Numbered from the stretch's first letter, positions 46,202 through 58,998 are shown. The stretch is 64,000 nucleotides of DNA from Tetragonia tetragonoides (GCA_038025085.1 CM076151.1:9801001-9865000), one strand, 5' to 3'. Notes: generated by a model not told the origin, from the sequence alone. A program made the numbers and translations.

Positions 46202-49200
46202 CTATATAGCTGGATAAAGACCAGAAAGAGGACCTCGTCCACTTCCATTAGAGTCGACATTGCCATATAATGGTGACTGCAACTCTCCCGAGTGGGATGA
46301 TTTCCGAGACTTTGCGTGTTTTGGGGAAGCCGAGTAGGAGTCGCCCGAAACACTGCACGTTGAGTACACTGATGATGGAAGCCCATTAATCTTAGGCAAG
46401 CCAGTAACATCAGTACCCAAATTGTAACCCTTCTCAACGTTGTCAGCCTCTAATGGCAATTCATCCAATACCTACAAATGAAAAGCATACCAATCAAGTC
46501 CAAACTAATTATTTATTAATTCATTACTAGCAGATGCAATATTTAATAATTCAACAAGTTTAGAAAGAAAGTAACACAGTTACAGCTGCAAACATATGGA
46601 CCAAATAACATTCCACTTCCAGCATAGAACAGGTACAGTAACAAGAAACAAACAAAAGCTTCATTCCACCTTAAAATTCCTCATATCCTCCAACATAAAT
46701 TACCTATAGAAAACAAGAACCCAACACAGCCTCCTGTTTAAGAATATAAGTAAATATAAAACTATAATCGGTCAAGCGCAGCGCTGCTCTGCGCTGCGAT
46801 TTGAGCAACTTTCTTTCTGGAAGCAGACTCGCAGATAGCATTAATTCAATAGCATACATGTAGGGAAAGGCAAATTGTTGTAGTTACTTATGCCCAAACT
46901 CCTAACATCACATCCACAATGATAGTTCAATTATGCCTAAACACAATGTAGTTGAGATCCAGCACAGGGTGCTCAAACATTTACAGCAAAATTATATCCA
47001 ACTGATGGTACAGTGCTTATAAGTTATAACCTAGAAGCTCTGCAAAAGAGAGAGAGATACCAACCCGGAAGGCTTGATTGAGAATGCGCAATTTGTCTCG
47101 AGTTTGCTTTCTTTTCATTGCCACCTCATCGGGTTCTTGCAACATCTCCTCAAAAAGATTCTCCCTACATAGTTCCGCACCAATAAATGCCATTAGATTG
47201 GATTGTCAAGCAATACAAAATAGGGTATAGAATTGATGACATTCAGATATTAGAACATAAACCATTATTGTTATGCCTCATTTTACCTGTAAAGCTTTTT
47301 GATAAAGACATTGTGCAGCTCTCGTTTTGTATGGTTTACCTGCAAACAAATCATCAAAGAATTATATCATCAAGCACAAAAGGAGCAAACACAAAGACCT
47401 CTAATCCACTTCAATCACCACCAAATACCACTGTCCACATATATCTAGTAAAATGTCCTCAACAAGTACATGCACACTCCAACGATGTCTGCCTAGCTGG
47501 AAAGCTCAAACAGCTTTGGGTGGTGCAATTCTCACCAGGAAGTGCATAATCGCCTTAGGCACAGAGTCCTCTATGTTCTTCCTGACAATGTCATAATACG
47601 ACTTCAACAACAGTTTGGTGACAGAAATTTCAATTGCTTCATTCTCTGTATGAGTCTCTGAGGGCCTCAGTATCGTTGGGGGCTTCAAGAAGAATTGAAC
47701 AAAAATTAATTACAATCAAATCCCAGGAGAAAAGAAGCATACGCAAAACAAGTGAGCGGTATAGGTAGCAGCAGCTCCCTGTCAAAGAGACTTACTTCCT
47801 TTAAATGAATCATAGAAAAGGCAGGTTCCAAGGTATGAGCAGTTTCACTAAACGTCTTGTGGGTTGATCCTTCCTTAGCAGAAGTGCGGTTGTCAGTACC
47901 AGCCCAAAAAGTTGTAATTCCCCAGCCGGAATTAGTAGCAACCCCTGTCCAGACATAAACTATGTATCAGAATCACTCTTGCTGATATCCTCAGAAAGCA
48001 ATGGACTCCAAATTCATAATCAAGTAACAACGTAGTGGCTGGGAGCAAGACCATGTACAATCTTATCTAAATCCACAATGATTAAAATACAGACCATTAC
48101 AGTGTATATCCAGCCAAAAACTTACCAGCATGAGCAGCTTTTTCACCATCTGCAGGAGGCCGAATGCTCTGTCAATCAAAAAAGAGTTACGAGAAAGTCA
48201 TCAAACATGGCATATCCATCAACAACCCATTCGTATGATGTCTTTGTAAAAGCACAAGAAGAGAAGCTCCATCCAGATCTAGTCGATCTCAAGATTGCTT
48301 TTTACCTGTTCAGTAACGATTCCATTTGCAGATCTAGCAAAAAGAGCTCGTGATTTGACGGTCCTTTCAGATGCAGGAGCTTTATCCAAATCCCCTCCAT
48401 CCTAATTGGAAAAGAGCAACCCGTGTGTAAACTGAAACTGGATATCAACAGAACAGAGAAAAAGAAGGCGACTTGATGGAGATGTACCTTTAGCTTTGGT
48501 ATAGATACAGGAGCTCTCGAAGACTTTATATGTTGAGAAGCAATCTCTACAGCTTTGGCTCCACCAACGAAGTTAGGGTGTGACGTGTTTATGTAGTCCA
48601 TCTACGAAATTGATAAATGAACTTAGTACCCCCATCAAAAGGTACTTTCAAGGCTCTTAAAGATCTAATATAGCGTCCATCTACAAATCATTTTCCATAG
48701 GGAGAAACCTGAATGACTAACCACCCCATGCATTCCCCCCACAAGAATTAGCAGCTCTAGCTTTTACACAGAAATAGCCAATATTATTTCTAATGTTACA
48801 CCAAAAAGTAGTATCAGTAAGAAGGAAAAAAGGAAAGAACATTTTTTTCAGCTAGAATAACTAATCAGGGAAAGGATACCTTGTACATCAAATTAGTATG
48901 GGCCTGTTTGGCCTAGCTTATCTCAACTTCAACTTCTCCTCTCATATTCCTCCTTTCCCCTCCCCCTCTTCCTTCTCTTTTTAAATAACATGGGTATCCG
49001 GGCTTTGCCCGACTAATTCCATGGGCCCTCAAAGTTAACCACCAGGAAAACCTCCAGTGGCCATGTGGAGGCTCGAACCTGGGACCTCTGGAACAAATCT
49101 CAAAGGTTTTACCAGCTGAGCTACCCACTCAGGGTTCCTATCCTCTTCCTCCACTTCTTTATCCACCTTCAATTTGAAATGGGGCTAAAAGTAGAAGTAG

Positions 49201-52200
49201 CTACTTCTAGCCCCATTTTAACACGGAGGTGAGGCGGAAGTGAAGGAAGAGGGGGGTGGCAGGAAGAATGTAAGCGAGAAGCTAGGCAAACCAGGCACAT
49301 GTCATATAATAGAAGTCAATCTTTTTTTTCTTTTTTTTTTAGATAACATGGGTGTCCAAGCTTTGCTTGACTAATCCCATGGGCCCTGAAGTTAACGACC
49401 GGTAAAACCTCCAGTGGCCCTGAGAGGACTCGAACCTAGGACCTCTGGAATATTTCTCAGATGTCTTACCAGTTGAGCTACCCCCTCAGGATTATAATAG
49501 AAGTCAATCTTGCCTTAGCATGGGCGCAGATGAGACCTGGAATCTAGCTTCTGGTGACACAAAGCTACAAATTGCCTTCATAATAACTCTGATATATCTT
49601 CAAGCTATTAAAAAGCAAACCATATCAACCTCTAGGATATCTACTGTACAACTACTCTATGCTAGTACAAGTGAGCAAAAACAATGCACACTCTGCATTC
49701 TGCAACTTAAAGTTAGATTAATTATCTTTAATCATACACAACTAAGTGTGAACTGCAACTGCTGTGCAATTAGAGCAACAGATTAAGAAAACAGGGTTTC
49801 AGAAGAATAATAGCGGTACACAAACACAATGTACAAACAAAAGGGGAGCTAGACTGGAAAAGCAGAATCACAAAGGCATACGAGCATGGTCTCTAACAAG
49901 CAATACCTCCATTTCAATAATATGCCCAATCATTGCCTCAGCGGGTTGAAGGCCCTCTCTTAAGAAGCCACCAATAACTTCATCCATTCGCTTTCTAAGT
50001 ACAGGAAAGCGCTGCAGTTCGCTACCTAGACAGCGATGACTCATCTGCATAAGATTGTTTTGTGGAGGTTAGTAGATAGCAGAATACATTAACGCAGGCA
50101 TAAGTCACTCTTCCTACCTTTATTAACTCGTCATATATAAATCTTGCACATTGGAGACTAGGATCTAGTAGACGAGCTATTTGCCTCCTGACAAGAACTT
50201 CAAATGGTACCTAAATACAAAAACAAATCTATAAGATTTTCCAGGTTATGAGGAAACATGCCAACTGTTAAGAAGTAAGAACTTAACAAACTAACAGGTT
50301 ATGATACCAAATAAACCAAGGATGGAAATCAGTCTTGACTTCATAAAATACAGATCCAGAAAGATTATTCAATTTGGTAACATTGCAAGACCTACCTCTG
50401 GAACAAATAGTGCAGACTTTGGACCAGTTGCATTCTGAATAGCTGTTCGGATGTCATCATCACTCAAATCCTCACATGGATCCACCTCCTGTGAAAAAAA
50501 AGAATTAGCAGTGTATACCAAGACCCTAGATATGTACTTACTGCATAATGAGCCAATAAACAAATTCGGAATGTTTGCACCCTAAGGCCAAATGTAGGGG
50601 AGCAATCAAACTAAGAATGCACACCTCCAAACTCTTTACAAATATTGACTGGAAAATGTAATGAACTCTTGCTCCACCAGACAACTCAGATGTAGACATC
50701 TCTTCATTCTTCCCTTCTATCAAAGAAGAAAAAGCTGTCCAAAAAGAACCTCCATTATTAGACATTCTTAGCGAAATAACAAAGGTGTGCATACAGTGAG
50801 GGCAGAACATGGCATACTCACCATCAGAGTACTTTGATAGGATATTTAGGATGACAGATCCCTGACCAGCCTGACAAGAAGAAAAAGCAATGCCATACAA
50901 GTTCACACTTAGCAACATCCAGTTTACAAATATCCATAACCCTTTGAAAAAAGCAATGAAAGAAACAAATTTAGTCCACCCCTTTAGAGCTTAATTAAGC
51001 TTGTTGGTGCATATTGTTTACACTTTATGATGAATACTACTAAGATATAGAGATTATTAGCAGTGGACCTCTGGGTTGCAAAACAACAATTTCAATTATT
51101 CTTACTTTCTTAGCACTTCAACCCCAAAGCAAAGGTTTTGTCTATATCCAGGCTAATAGAAATGTTTCTATTAGGTTAATTCAGGAACTTTGATGATCAT
51201 ACCTTGGATTCAACAGTTTCACCATAGCTAGCATGCTCCTTAGCAACAGAAACAAGTTGAGCATTAATTTGAGCTTTCAGATTAGGGAGAACAGCTTTGA
51301 TATGTTGTACTAAGATCTAAGAAAAGACAAGCACACAATCACCAGTCAGGAACCATAATGTATAAAACACAAAATATAGCAACAATGCAGCATTCTTTTT
51401 AGACCTGGTTTAACTTCTTTGCCAACTGTGGGACGCCACATCGATCTGCAAGATCACTATATACCTGCATAACCACAAGTGGACAATAGAAATGTCACCA
51501 ACAGTATTTATCCAAGTCAGTTTCAAACTAGAACTCAATCAAACACCAAAAGGAACAGGGATCAAGGTCATACTGGACGACCACGGAAAAACTTCTCCTC
51601 AGCAGTAAGTGCATCCTTTATGCTCCTATTCATTAAAATGTCCTGTTTCGATAACATTAAACAAATTAAAAAACTGATCATGTTGATACCAAATGTGATC
51701 ATTCTTGGTATCCAAATCTTATGAGAATCACAGCATCAATGAGAAAAGTAAACATCTCTTCTTTCCAATTTGCAACATCTCATATACCCTCTTGAAACAA
51801 ATGGAGGCACCTGAGGATCCTTTTTATTATATCAAACCCAGTCAACCAACCAATTGACAACCATCTAACAGAACCTGAGAAGTGATATACATTACGTGCT
51901 AGAACGGATCTCCCTTGACAGTTATTTTGTGATACAACTTTAAAAAATAAAACAACCACAATTACACCAACACTAACAACTACAACAACTCTAGCAACAC
52001 TGGCATTGGTATTTGGTAGTATTGGCAACAGCAGTTATAATGACAATAAACTGAAGATGCATGCTTACAAGTTTTAAGTCACTAAAAATCGTCACGCCTA
52101 CCAAAATTCATACATAGAAGAAGGCGTGATTTTCTAATTATGGTTATGCCTACCAAAAATAACCACAAATTAACACCCAACCTTTAACAATGTAGACCTA

Positions 52201-55200
52201 AATTACCTAAGGAAAGTCCGGCTGGTACTAACTTCACTCAGTCTACCAAAATTTGATAATGCCCGACAAAAATTATTTCACCTTCTTCCTCAAGTATCCT
52301 TTGACAAGCGCATTGCATTTGACAATCTAAAGAACATTCTAAAGCATTTTTTATTGAAATATAACTCCATTACTGCCCAACTCATTTCCACCTTGCCTGA
52401 ATGGATGTCTTTTGGTTGGCGTCAGAACTCCCTCTTTGATCTTCTAACTTTTTGAATGAGTGGTCACTCTTTGTATCACTCTCCCTCGCTTAATGTTAAA
52501 CAAACACGTCGGACAAAAAAGAAATCCCAAAAAAGTAAAATAAAATAGTGCTTACAATGCATTTAACTAGGTTGTCAATATTACAATCTCAAAGAGCCAC
52601 GATGTATTCAATACATCCAGAAACCAATATTTTGTATATTATTGGTGGAACATGGAGGAAAAAACCAATGTCACAATGTTATTGTCAGGTGAGCTAAACT
52701 TTTTCATAAAGTAACCAAAAATACCTCTTGACTGCGATTCACAACACCCACATAACCAAGTCGCAGAGGTATAACTTTTCCAAGCAAAAAATTGCGAGCA
52801 TCTGTGCCTCTGTCCATAATATCAAGCTGAAACACCATTACAAAGTTGCACACGTCAGGAGAACAACATAACCACAGTTAAAGATTACACAAAAAAAAAG
52901 AGGGGGGGGGGGGAGAAACTGGTTAACATGCACTTCACCTTTGTGATAACACCAATCGTTCGATATCCTGTCCACCAAAAAGTTCAGAATTTAGAGAAAG
53001 AAATCAATAACTGGTCGATCCAGCAATCAGCAAGAAATTCGAACATACCATCCGGATCTGCAATTCCAGCCATTTGCAAGGCATCTGAATTTGCTAGATC
53101 AGAGTTTGCAGGGGTAACAGCTAATATTACACAGCTTGGGATCTTGATGTAGGACATTATCATTGTTCTTATTCGCGCTTCAATGTCTGAAGGCTGATCA
53201 CCAACTGGAACCTTAGTTATCCCTGGGAGATCTACTAAAGTAATATCGAGAACATTTGGTGAAAATATCTTTAGACGGATCTGCTTGTCAATAACACCTT
53301 TGTTTTCTCCTGCCTCTCTATCAGTCTCAGCCTGAAACCAATTTAAAGGAATTCAGCTTAAACAACAAAATTATTTAAAGGGATCACACACATATGTTCC
53401 TTAAATAAACAGAGAAACAACGAGATGGGTCTGAAGGTGTCTCCACGAGAGCAGTAAGGATTTACGCACTCCATTATATTAGTAGCTGCAACCACAAAAA
53501 GTTCTAGAGTAAAAAATGACAGCAACTCAAGGTTTGCTCAGGATCATCTGATATAACCAACTATAAGCCTCTCCATGATTATACCTTCAATTAGTTCAAT
53601 TGCAAGGATGAGCAAGAATCTCTTATACACCAAAATCAAAGACGACTTCACTTTTCAAAATTACCAACAATTGGTTCAGTCACCTCTAACCTATCACCTA
53701 TACTCCTGGGTCCAGCACCAGCAACGCATATTAGGCTCTTGGTTTCTTCCCATTGATAATATTATCCAGCAATACAAAACAATCCAATGCTAGGTTGAGG
53801 ATAGGCCTTTAACAAAAGCAAGCCAACTCGTCAAGCCTTTTAGCTTGAGCTCAACTAGGCCACAGCTTGGCTCAAGCTCAAATTCAGCCGACCCCAAGCA
53901 GGCCCATATGCTCGCCTACCCAACGAACTTCAATGTAGATCGGCTCACGGCTCTCATAGAGTCAACTTAAAAATAAAGCAATCTTTAAAAAAATAATAGT
54001 GGGAGGGGGCAGAGAGTGTAAAAGTTATTTTCGATTGTTGTATTTCATTTTTTTGTCTAGCAGAAAATCTCTCAAAGCCTCTCATTTCCTATGTCTGTCA
54101 CTTCCAGCCTCTCATTTACTTCTTTTGAATAAAGAGACAGTATGCATTAATGTAGCATCAAAACTACAGCAGAGGATAAGATATCCTCCAATAAGAAGCT
54201 AATTGCAGATTAGCCCTATTTTGCTAGATCCTGGTAATAGAATAACTTCAAAATGCCCCTACGTCTAGCCCATAAAAACACTAGATATGTGACCCTATCC
54301 CACGTCATATCAACCAAAATGATCAGCATCGAATTCCAGAGCATCCCTTTCTAGCCAAAGACACCAAATGAGTACAAAAGCCGCATTACCCCACAGTTAC
54401 CTCTTCTCCTTTCCAGCCTCAAATCTCACAAATCGTGTCTTAATGTACTCCATAAGACTAGAGGGACAAAAACACACCTCTTGAAAAACACCAAACATCC
54501 AACTCCAGATGCTATGAGCAAAATACACGTAATGAACTCCACAGCCTTCTCCTTTCCAACCCCCAGTCTCACTAATCGCCCCAAAAAAAATCAGGTGAAA
54601 GATTCACCGCTGACCTCCTCCACTGACAGCTTCTAATTCTCTATAATCTCTTTCTTTCTATAGTTCAATATTCATGTCAAGAAATGGCTTCCTCCTCTAT
54701 TAGTAGCATCGCAACCTCTTCTACCAAAACCAACTCACCAACTCATCAGAACCACCACTGATCATTCATACTTTTTTACATAGAAATACCCGAAAAATCA
54801 TAGCGTTCCACTCTAGCCATATACACCGAAGCACTGCAAAAATAGCACTCTTCCACAGCAACTTCTTCTCCTTCCTCCACCCAACCCCCTGCTTCTAATT
54901 CTCTATAATCTCTTTCTTTCTATAGTTCAACATTCATGTCAAGAAATGGCTTCCTCCTCTATTAGTAGCATCGCAACCTCTTCTACCAAAACCAACTCAC
55001 CAACTCATCAGAACCACCACTGATCATTCATACTTTTTTACATAGAAATACCCGAAAAATCATAGCGTTCCACTCTAGCCATATACACCGAAGCACTGCA
55101 AAAATAGCACTCTTCCACAGCAACTTCTTCTCCTTCCTCCACCCCACCCCCACACGCCTTGCTTGTAGAAACACTATAACAGTATTTGGATACACCCAAT

Positions 55201-58200
55201 TCTCACCTATAATTTCAGGTAACCTTCTTTAAAGAGTCTGCGCAACTACATCACTGTGGATGGCATGTCTGTAGGGATATGGCATAATTATCTTCCTGTA
55301 AGGAACAAGATTATTGAAGTTTGCACTGCCAAGTTCTATTCGCCTTTTACTATTACACTCTCATCAATGACTAAGGTTTTTGTCAGAAGTCTGACATAGT
55401 CACATTTGATCCATTGTCCACTTTTGCTATTGCGGAACTAGACCTGGTAAACGAGTTGGGTTCGGGTCGGGTCACTCATCTGCGGGTGGTCATTTCGGGT
55501 CTTTAGAAAACCGGGTTACAGATCACAAACAACTATTGTCTCACAATCTTCGGGTCTAAGATCGGATAATTTCAGGTTCGGGTCGTTAGCAGAACAAACC
55601 TTTTCGGGTCGGGCAACCTGGGTCGGGTCAAATTTTGCCATCTCTATGCGGAACCATCCAAATTGTCTTAAAATTTTGTAATAACAAATGCTGCTATAGA
55701 GAATAAACTTTGTCGAACTTATTCAATTTGTATATAGATTATGAGAGCCTGATTATACTTGAACTTGGGTTGAATAAGGAACACCCCTCGTTCAGGATCC
55801 GACAAACCTTGTGTTTTTTTCGGGTCAGATTTTGCCATCTCTATGCGGAACCATCCAAATTGTCTTAAAATTTTGTAGTTATTACAAAAGAAAACAAATG
55901 CTGCTATAGAGGTTGAACTTTGTCGAACTTATTAAATTTGTACTCCCTCCGTCCCGTGTTTACGTTCCCAGTTTGATATTACACGGGTTTAATGCAAATG
56001 TACTTTGACATTGACTTTCCTCAAATACCCTTGCCTCAACCCCTTCTCTCTCTCCTCATATCACCTCACCCACACCACCCATCACCAACACCTACCACCA
56101 GCCCCACCACAAAAACAAACCACCAGCCCCCACCTCCACCACGCAACCACCCCCACCACCGCAACCGCCCCACCACACCCCCACCCTACCCCCACCCACA
56201 CCCACGAAATCCCCCAACCCCACCACGAAACCTTACCCCAACCCACCCCCACCATGTAACCCCCTTTAACCCACCGGCCACCACCCCCACCCACGAAATC
56301 GCCCAACCCCACCCACGCAACCCCCTAACCCACCACCACCTACAAACCTAACCCACCACTCACGAAATCCAACCACCACAAACCCCTACCCACGAAATCC
56401 AACCACCACCACCCACAAAACCCCCCAACCAGCCCCCACCCTGAAACCCCACACCCCCACCCACAAAATCGACCCCATCCACGAAAACCCTAGAAACCCC
56501 CACCCACAAAATCTGAGACAGAGAGAGAGAGATTTGAGGAGAGAGAAAGTGAGATGGGGTGCTCATTGTGGTGGTCCGAGGAGAGAGAGAAGGGGGTTTT
56601 GATAGTGGTGGTTTGTGATTTGAGGAGAGAGGGAGAGGAGTCAAGGTGGTTGACTGGTGGAAAAGATGGTCTTAGGAGAGAGATGGAAGGTGATGGATTT
56701 TGGGTTAGGTTTGTTTAAGTGGGGGGTAAATGGTAATTTCATAACAAAAAGTTTACTAAATAAGGAACCGTGAACGTAAACGAGGGACTGACCAAAAAAG
56801 GAAATTGGGAATATAAACATGGGACGGAGGGAGTATATAGATTATGAAAGCCTGATTATACTTGAACTTGGCTTGAATAAGGAACACAATTTCCAGTGGA
56901 GCCAAAAGCTTCTCTACTTTTTGGTTTCGGAATGTAATGAAGTAAAGTAAAATGGCTCACAAAACTGTCGGCACTTCTTATTTTTTGTAAAGTTGCCGAT
57001 GGTTGTCGCACTTCGGATCTCGGGTCAAAAGGAAACAGCCTTTCTGCAAGACTCTCACAGGGGTAAGGTTGCGTACAACCGACCCCCCATTACCCTGTCT
57101 AGGCGGGAGCCTCTTTGGAGGCACTTGGGTAATGTTGATGTTGATGTTGATGTTGATGTTGATGTTGAAGTGGAAAAATCAATCTTATATGACAAAATGA
57201 CGCATATCAGAAATCAATGGAACATGTAAAGGAATAACCTTCCTTTCTGAAAATTAACAGCCTAACCAACCAACTGATCCTAATAAGGAGAAGAAGGGTT
57301 TCCCAAGCACCACAATGGTGTACAACTAACTTTTCAAATCATCATTAAATTTTGTTTTGTTTTTCCCGAATACCAATTCAGCATTCAAATCCTCATTGCC
57401 AACAGTACCAAATTTCAGTCAACAACAACACTAACATCATAACCTTCACTCCAATCAACAATGTCGATAACATAATCAAATCAAACTAAAAATCAAAACT
57501 CCTTACTCCGTCCAGTCAAGAAAACAAACACATTACACTAATTACCTATTCAGCATCAAAATCCTCAACTGCTAATTATCCACCAGCACTAACACCATAA
57601 AATCCGTTACAATCAATAATATCGAAACATATGCAAAACAAACTAAAAACTCCAAATTCCTGGCTTTGTACAGTTACAAAAACAAACACATTACACTAAT
57701 TACAAACTCAGCATCAAAAATATCCTCAATCATGAACAACACCAATAATCAGTCAACAATGTCAAACACATAAAACACATACACACAACTAAATTTCAAT
57801 CCCTAAACTAATAAACAACAAAACTGAACTTCAAAATATATCAATAACAAAACAAACTAATACCTGAATTTCCCTCCGAATTTCATTAAAATCATAGAAT
57901 TTCTTTCCAGGCAAGTGCAAGAACTCGCCCCACTCATCATCATTCCTTTTAGTTTGCAACAACTGCAACACCAACGGTCGTCGCGTACAAATATCGGAAC
58001 CACGAGGTAAGAAATCACGGCCAACGAGCGCTTCAAGAACACTCGATTTGCCACTACTTTGACTACCAACAACAGCAACTTGAGGTAAATCAAAAGCTGG
58101 TGAACTTCCTAATTGAGCTGCTATATCTTGTAGCTTGTTCACTATTGGGATCACTGATTGCCCTAGCGCTGAAGTTTGTATTGGTGCTGTTGACTGAGTT

Positions 58201-58214
58201 GAATCGTCCGCCAT
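46202..58214 (-). CDS. DRP3: Dynamin-related protein, DRP3 type, 20 exons, 820 aa
   Basis: Exons (minus order): 58214-57864, 53331-53049, 52967-52939, 52826-52725, 51642-51574, 51464-51405, 51316-51203, 50870-50822, 50734-50625, 50488-50396, 50210-50118, 50044-49907, 48601-48488, 48401-48306, 48168-48126, 47944-47796, 47682-47536, 47339-47287, 47164-47065, 46471-46202. Every junction is GT-AG and in frame, giving 820 aa. The GTPase domain shows G1 GSQSSGKS (50-57), CTRRP (76-80), DLPG (151-154), TKLD (220-223) and VNRSQ (250-254). The dynamin middle domain follows (through [14 protein letters not shown]), and a GTPase effector domain lies at about 648-735 ([30 protein letters not shown]...). 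There is no PH or Pro-rich domain. This architecture and length match Arabidopsis DRP3A/DRP3B, which drive mitochondrial and peroxisomal fission from the cytosolic face; A versus B is not resolved. The 4.5-kb first intron carries most of the repeats. Confidence 0.95.
48900..49298. mobile_element. Tourist-like MITE in a DRP3 intron, split by a SINE
   Basis: Left end GGGCCTGTTTGGCCTAGCTT and right end AAGCTAGGCAAACCAGGCAC form inverted repeats of about 20 bases. The interior is foldback, with aaatggggctaaaagtag pairing with ctacttctagccccattt near 49178-49219. A SINE occupies about 48977-49135, leaving roughly 240 bases of original MITE. The target-site duplication is unclear (atg or tat). Confidence 0.7.
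48977..49135 (-). mobile_element. tRNA-derived SINE, copy 1
   Basis: On the minus strand it starts CCTGAGTGGGTAGCTCAGC (A box) with a B box GGTTCGAGCC about 40 bases on, and ends in an A-rich tail (T run at 48977-48982 on plus). It is inserted in the Tourist-like MITE. The flanks share cctcttcct, a possible imperfect target-site duplication. It is about 80 per cent like copy 2 by eye. Confidence 0.8.
49324..49492 (-). mobile_element. tRNA-derived SINE, copy 2, with a perfect 19-bp TSD
   Basis: On the minus strand it starts CCTGAGGGGGTAGCTCAAC, has the B box GGTTCGAGTCC, and ends in a long A tail (T runs at 49324-49340 on plus). The 19-base word tataatagaagtcaatctt occurs exactly at 49305-49323 and 49493-49511, so both element ends are fixed. 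It lies in the DRP3 intron 48602-49906. Confidence 0.92.
54629..55152. repeat. 262-bp direct tandem duplication in DRP3 intron 1
   Basis: Two adjacent copies, 54629-54890 and 54891-55152, are almost identical. The clearest difference is cttcaatattc versus cttcaacattc in the first 45 bases of each. The unit contains no ORF. The near identity marks a recent duplication, or an assembly effect. Confidence 0.9.
55621..56890. repeat. 197-bp-period duplication, second copy split by a MITE
   Basis: The segment beginning cgggtcaaattttgccatctc at about 55624 is repeated from about 55821. Both copies run through gctgctatagag, ctttgtcgaactt and tagattatga-agcctgatt to ggaacac. The second copy is interrupted after aatttgta by the 891-base element at 55943-56833 and resumes at 56834. 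Confidence 0.9.
55943..56833. mobile_element. Stowaway/Mariner-type element (891 bp) in DRP3 intron 1
   Basis: Terminal inverted repeats are CTCCCTCCGTCCCGTGTTTA on the left and its complement (aaacatgggacggagggag) on the right. TA is duplicated at 55941-55942 and 56834-56835. The first copy of the surrounding 197-bp duplication keeps the unoccupied site (atttgtatatag). The interior is composed of a C/A-rich tract (about 56040-56510) followed by a G/A-rich tract (56515-56700). No transposase was recognised. Confidence 0.93.
57013..57176 (+). mobile_element. SINE or RTE 3'-tail fragment with (GTTGAT)n
   Basis: A B-box-like ggatctcgggtcaaaaggaa precedes the conserved plant SINE/RTE word gggtaaggttgcgtacaacc and gcgggagcctctttggaggc, then six to seven GTTGAT units (57136-57170). 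The 3' region parallels the end of the LINE at 17468 and may have been mobilised by that RTE family (inference). Confidence 0.65.
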
Positions 58215-58998
58215 TGATGATTAGAAGAGAGAGAAATTAAGATCGAATGAAAAAACCCTAACTTGCGAGTTGCGAGAGGATGAGAGAGAAAATTTAAGGG
58301 TTTTTGAGAACGGAGTGAAAAGGTTTTTTGAAAATTTCACAGAGAGAGAGAGATGATTTTATTTTTTTTGATAATTTTTTTCCTGGTTTTTTGGGGCGGA
58401 AGATTTTCGGTTTCTTGTGGATGGGGAAAGGGGGGTGTCGTTTTGATGGATACGAAGCGCGTTTTGAGTGATCCGGGTTTTTTTTAATTCTTTTTTAATT
58501 TGGGGGTTTTAAAGAGGCATTTTGAGGAGGGACAGGGAACTGAGAAGAGGGTAGATTGTGTTGCTTAGTTGTTACGAGCCCACATGATGAGTGCTTCTAA
58601 AATTAAATCTTCGAAAAATTTATAAAAAGAATTTATTTATTTTTCTTTTTTAACTTATCAAGATTGTTTTGATCAAAAGAAAATAAATTATCAAGATTGT
58701 TTTGTTTTTCCTTTTAGTTTTTCCCTCTTTTTTGATTCTTGTGGGAGAGGAAACACGTATAAGATCTTACTCATCACCTTTTGGCTAATAACTTAATAGA
58801 AATTTCGGTTATTTGTGGTGCGAAAAATTTTAAGTGTTTCAGAAACAAATCGACTATTTGCTTTTGTGGTGTTACGACTGTTACCTAATCAGTAGAATAT
58901 TTTCAAATCAATTTTTTTTCTTTTTTCTTTGTTCAAATACTCCAAAACACCCCTTATTTTCAAGGGTGTATTAGAGGATAACAAATCCAGGTGGTGTT
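58215..58998 (-). promoter_or_regulatory. DRP3 5' leader and promoter region
   Basis: GA/CT tracts lie at 58223-58236 and 58340-58353 on the plus strand (CT-rich on the coding strand). Beyond them is T-rich intergenic DNA. The transcription start was not located and no other feature was seen. Confidence 0.4.

Noticed and set aside
48977..49490. Possible tRNA genes (A and B boxes, gctcagctggtaa and ggttcgagtcc).
   Set aside because: No cloverleaf closes, two diverged copies have A tails, and one has a 19-bp target-site duplication. These are SINEs.
56082..56644. Glycine/valine/tryptophan-rich minus-strand frames and proline/histidine-rich plus-strand frames.
   Set aside because: They arise from the C/A-rich core of the Stowaway-like element and have no independent support.
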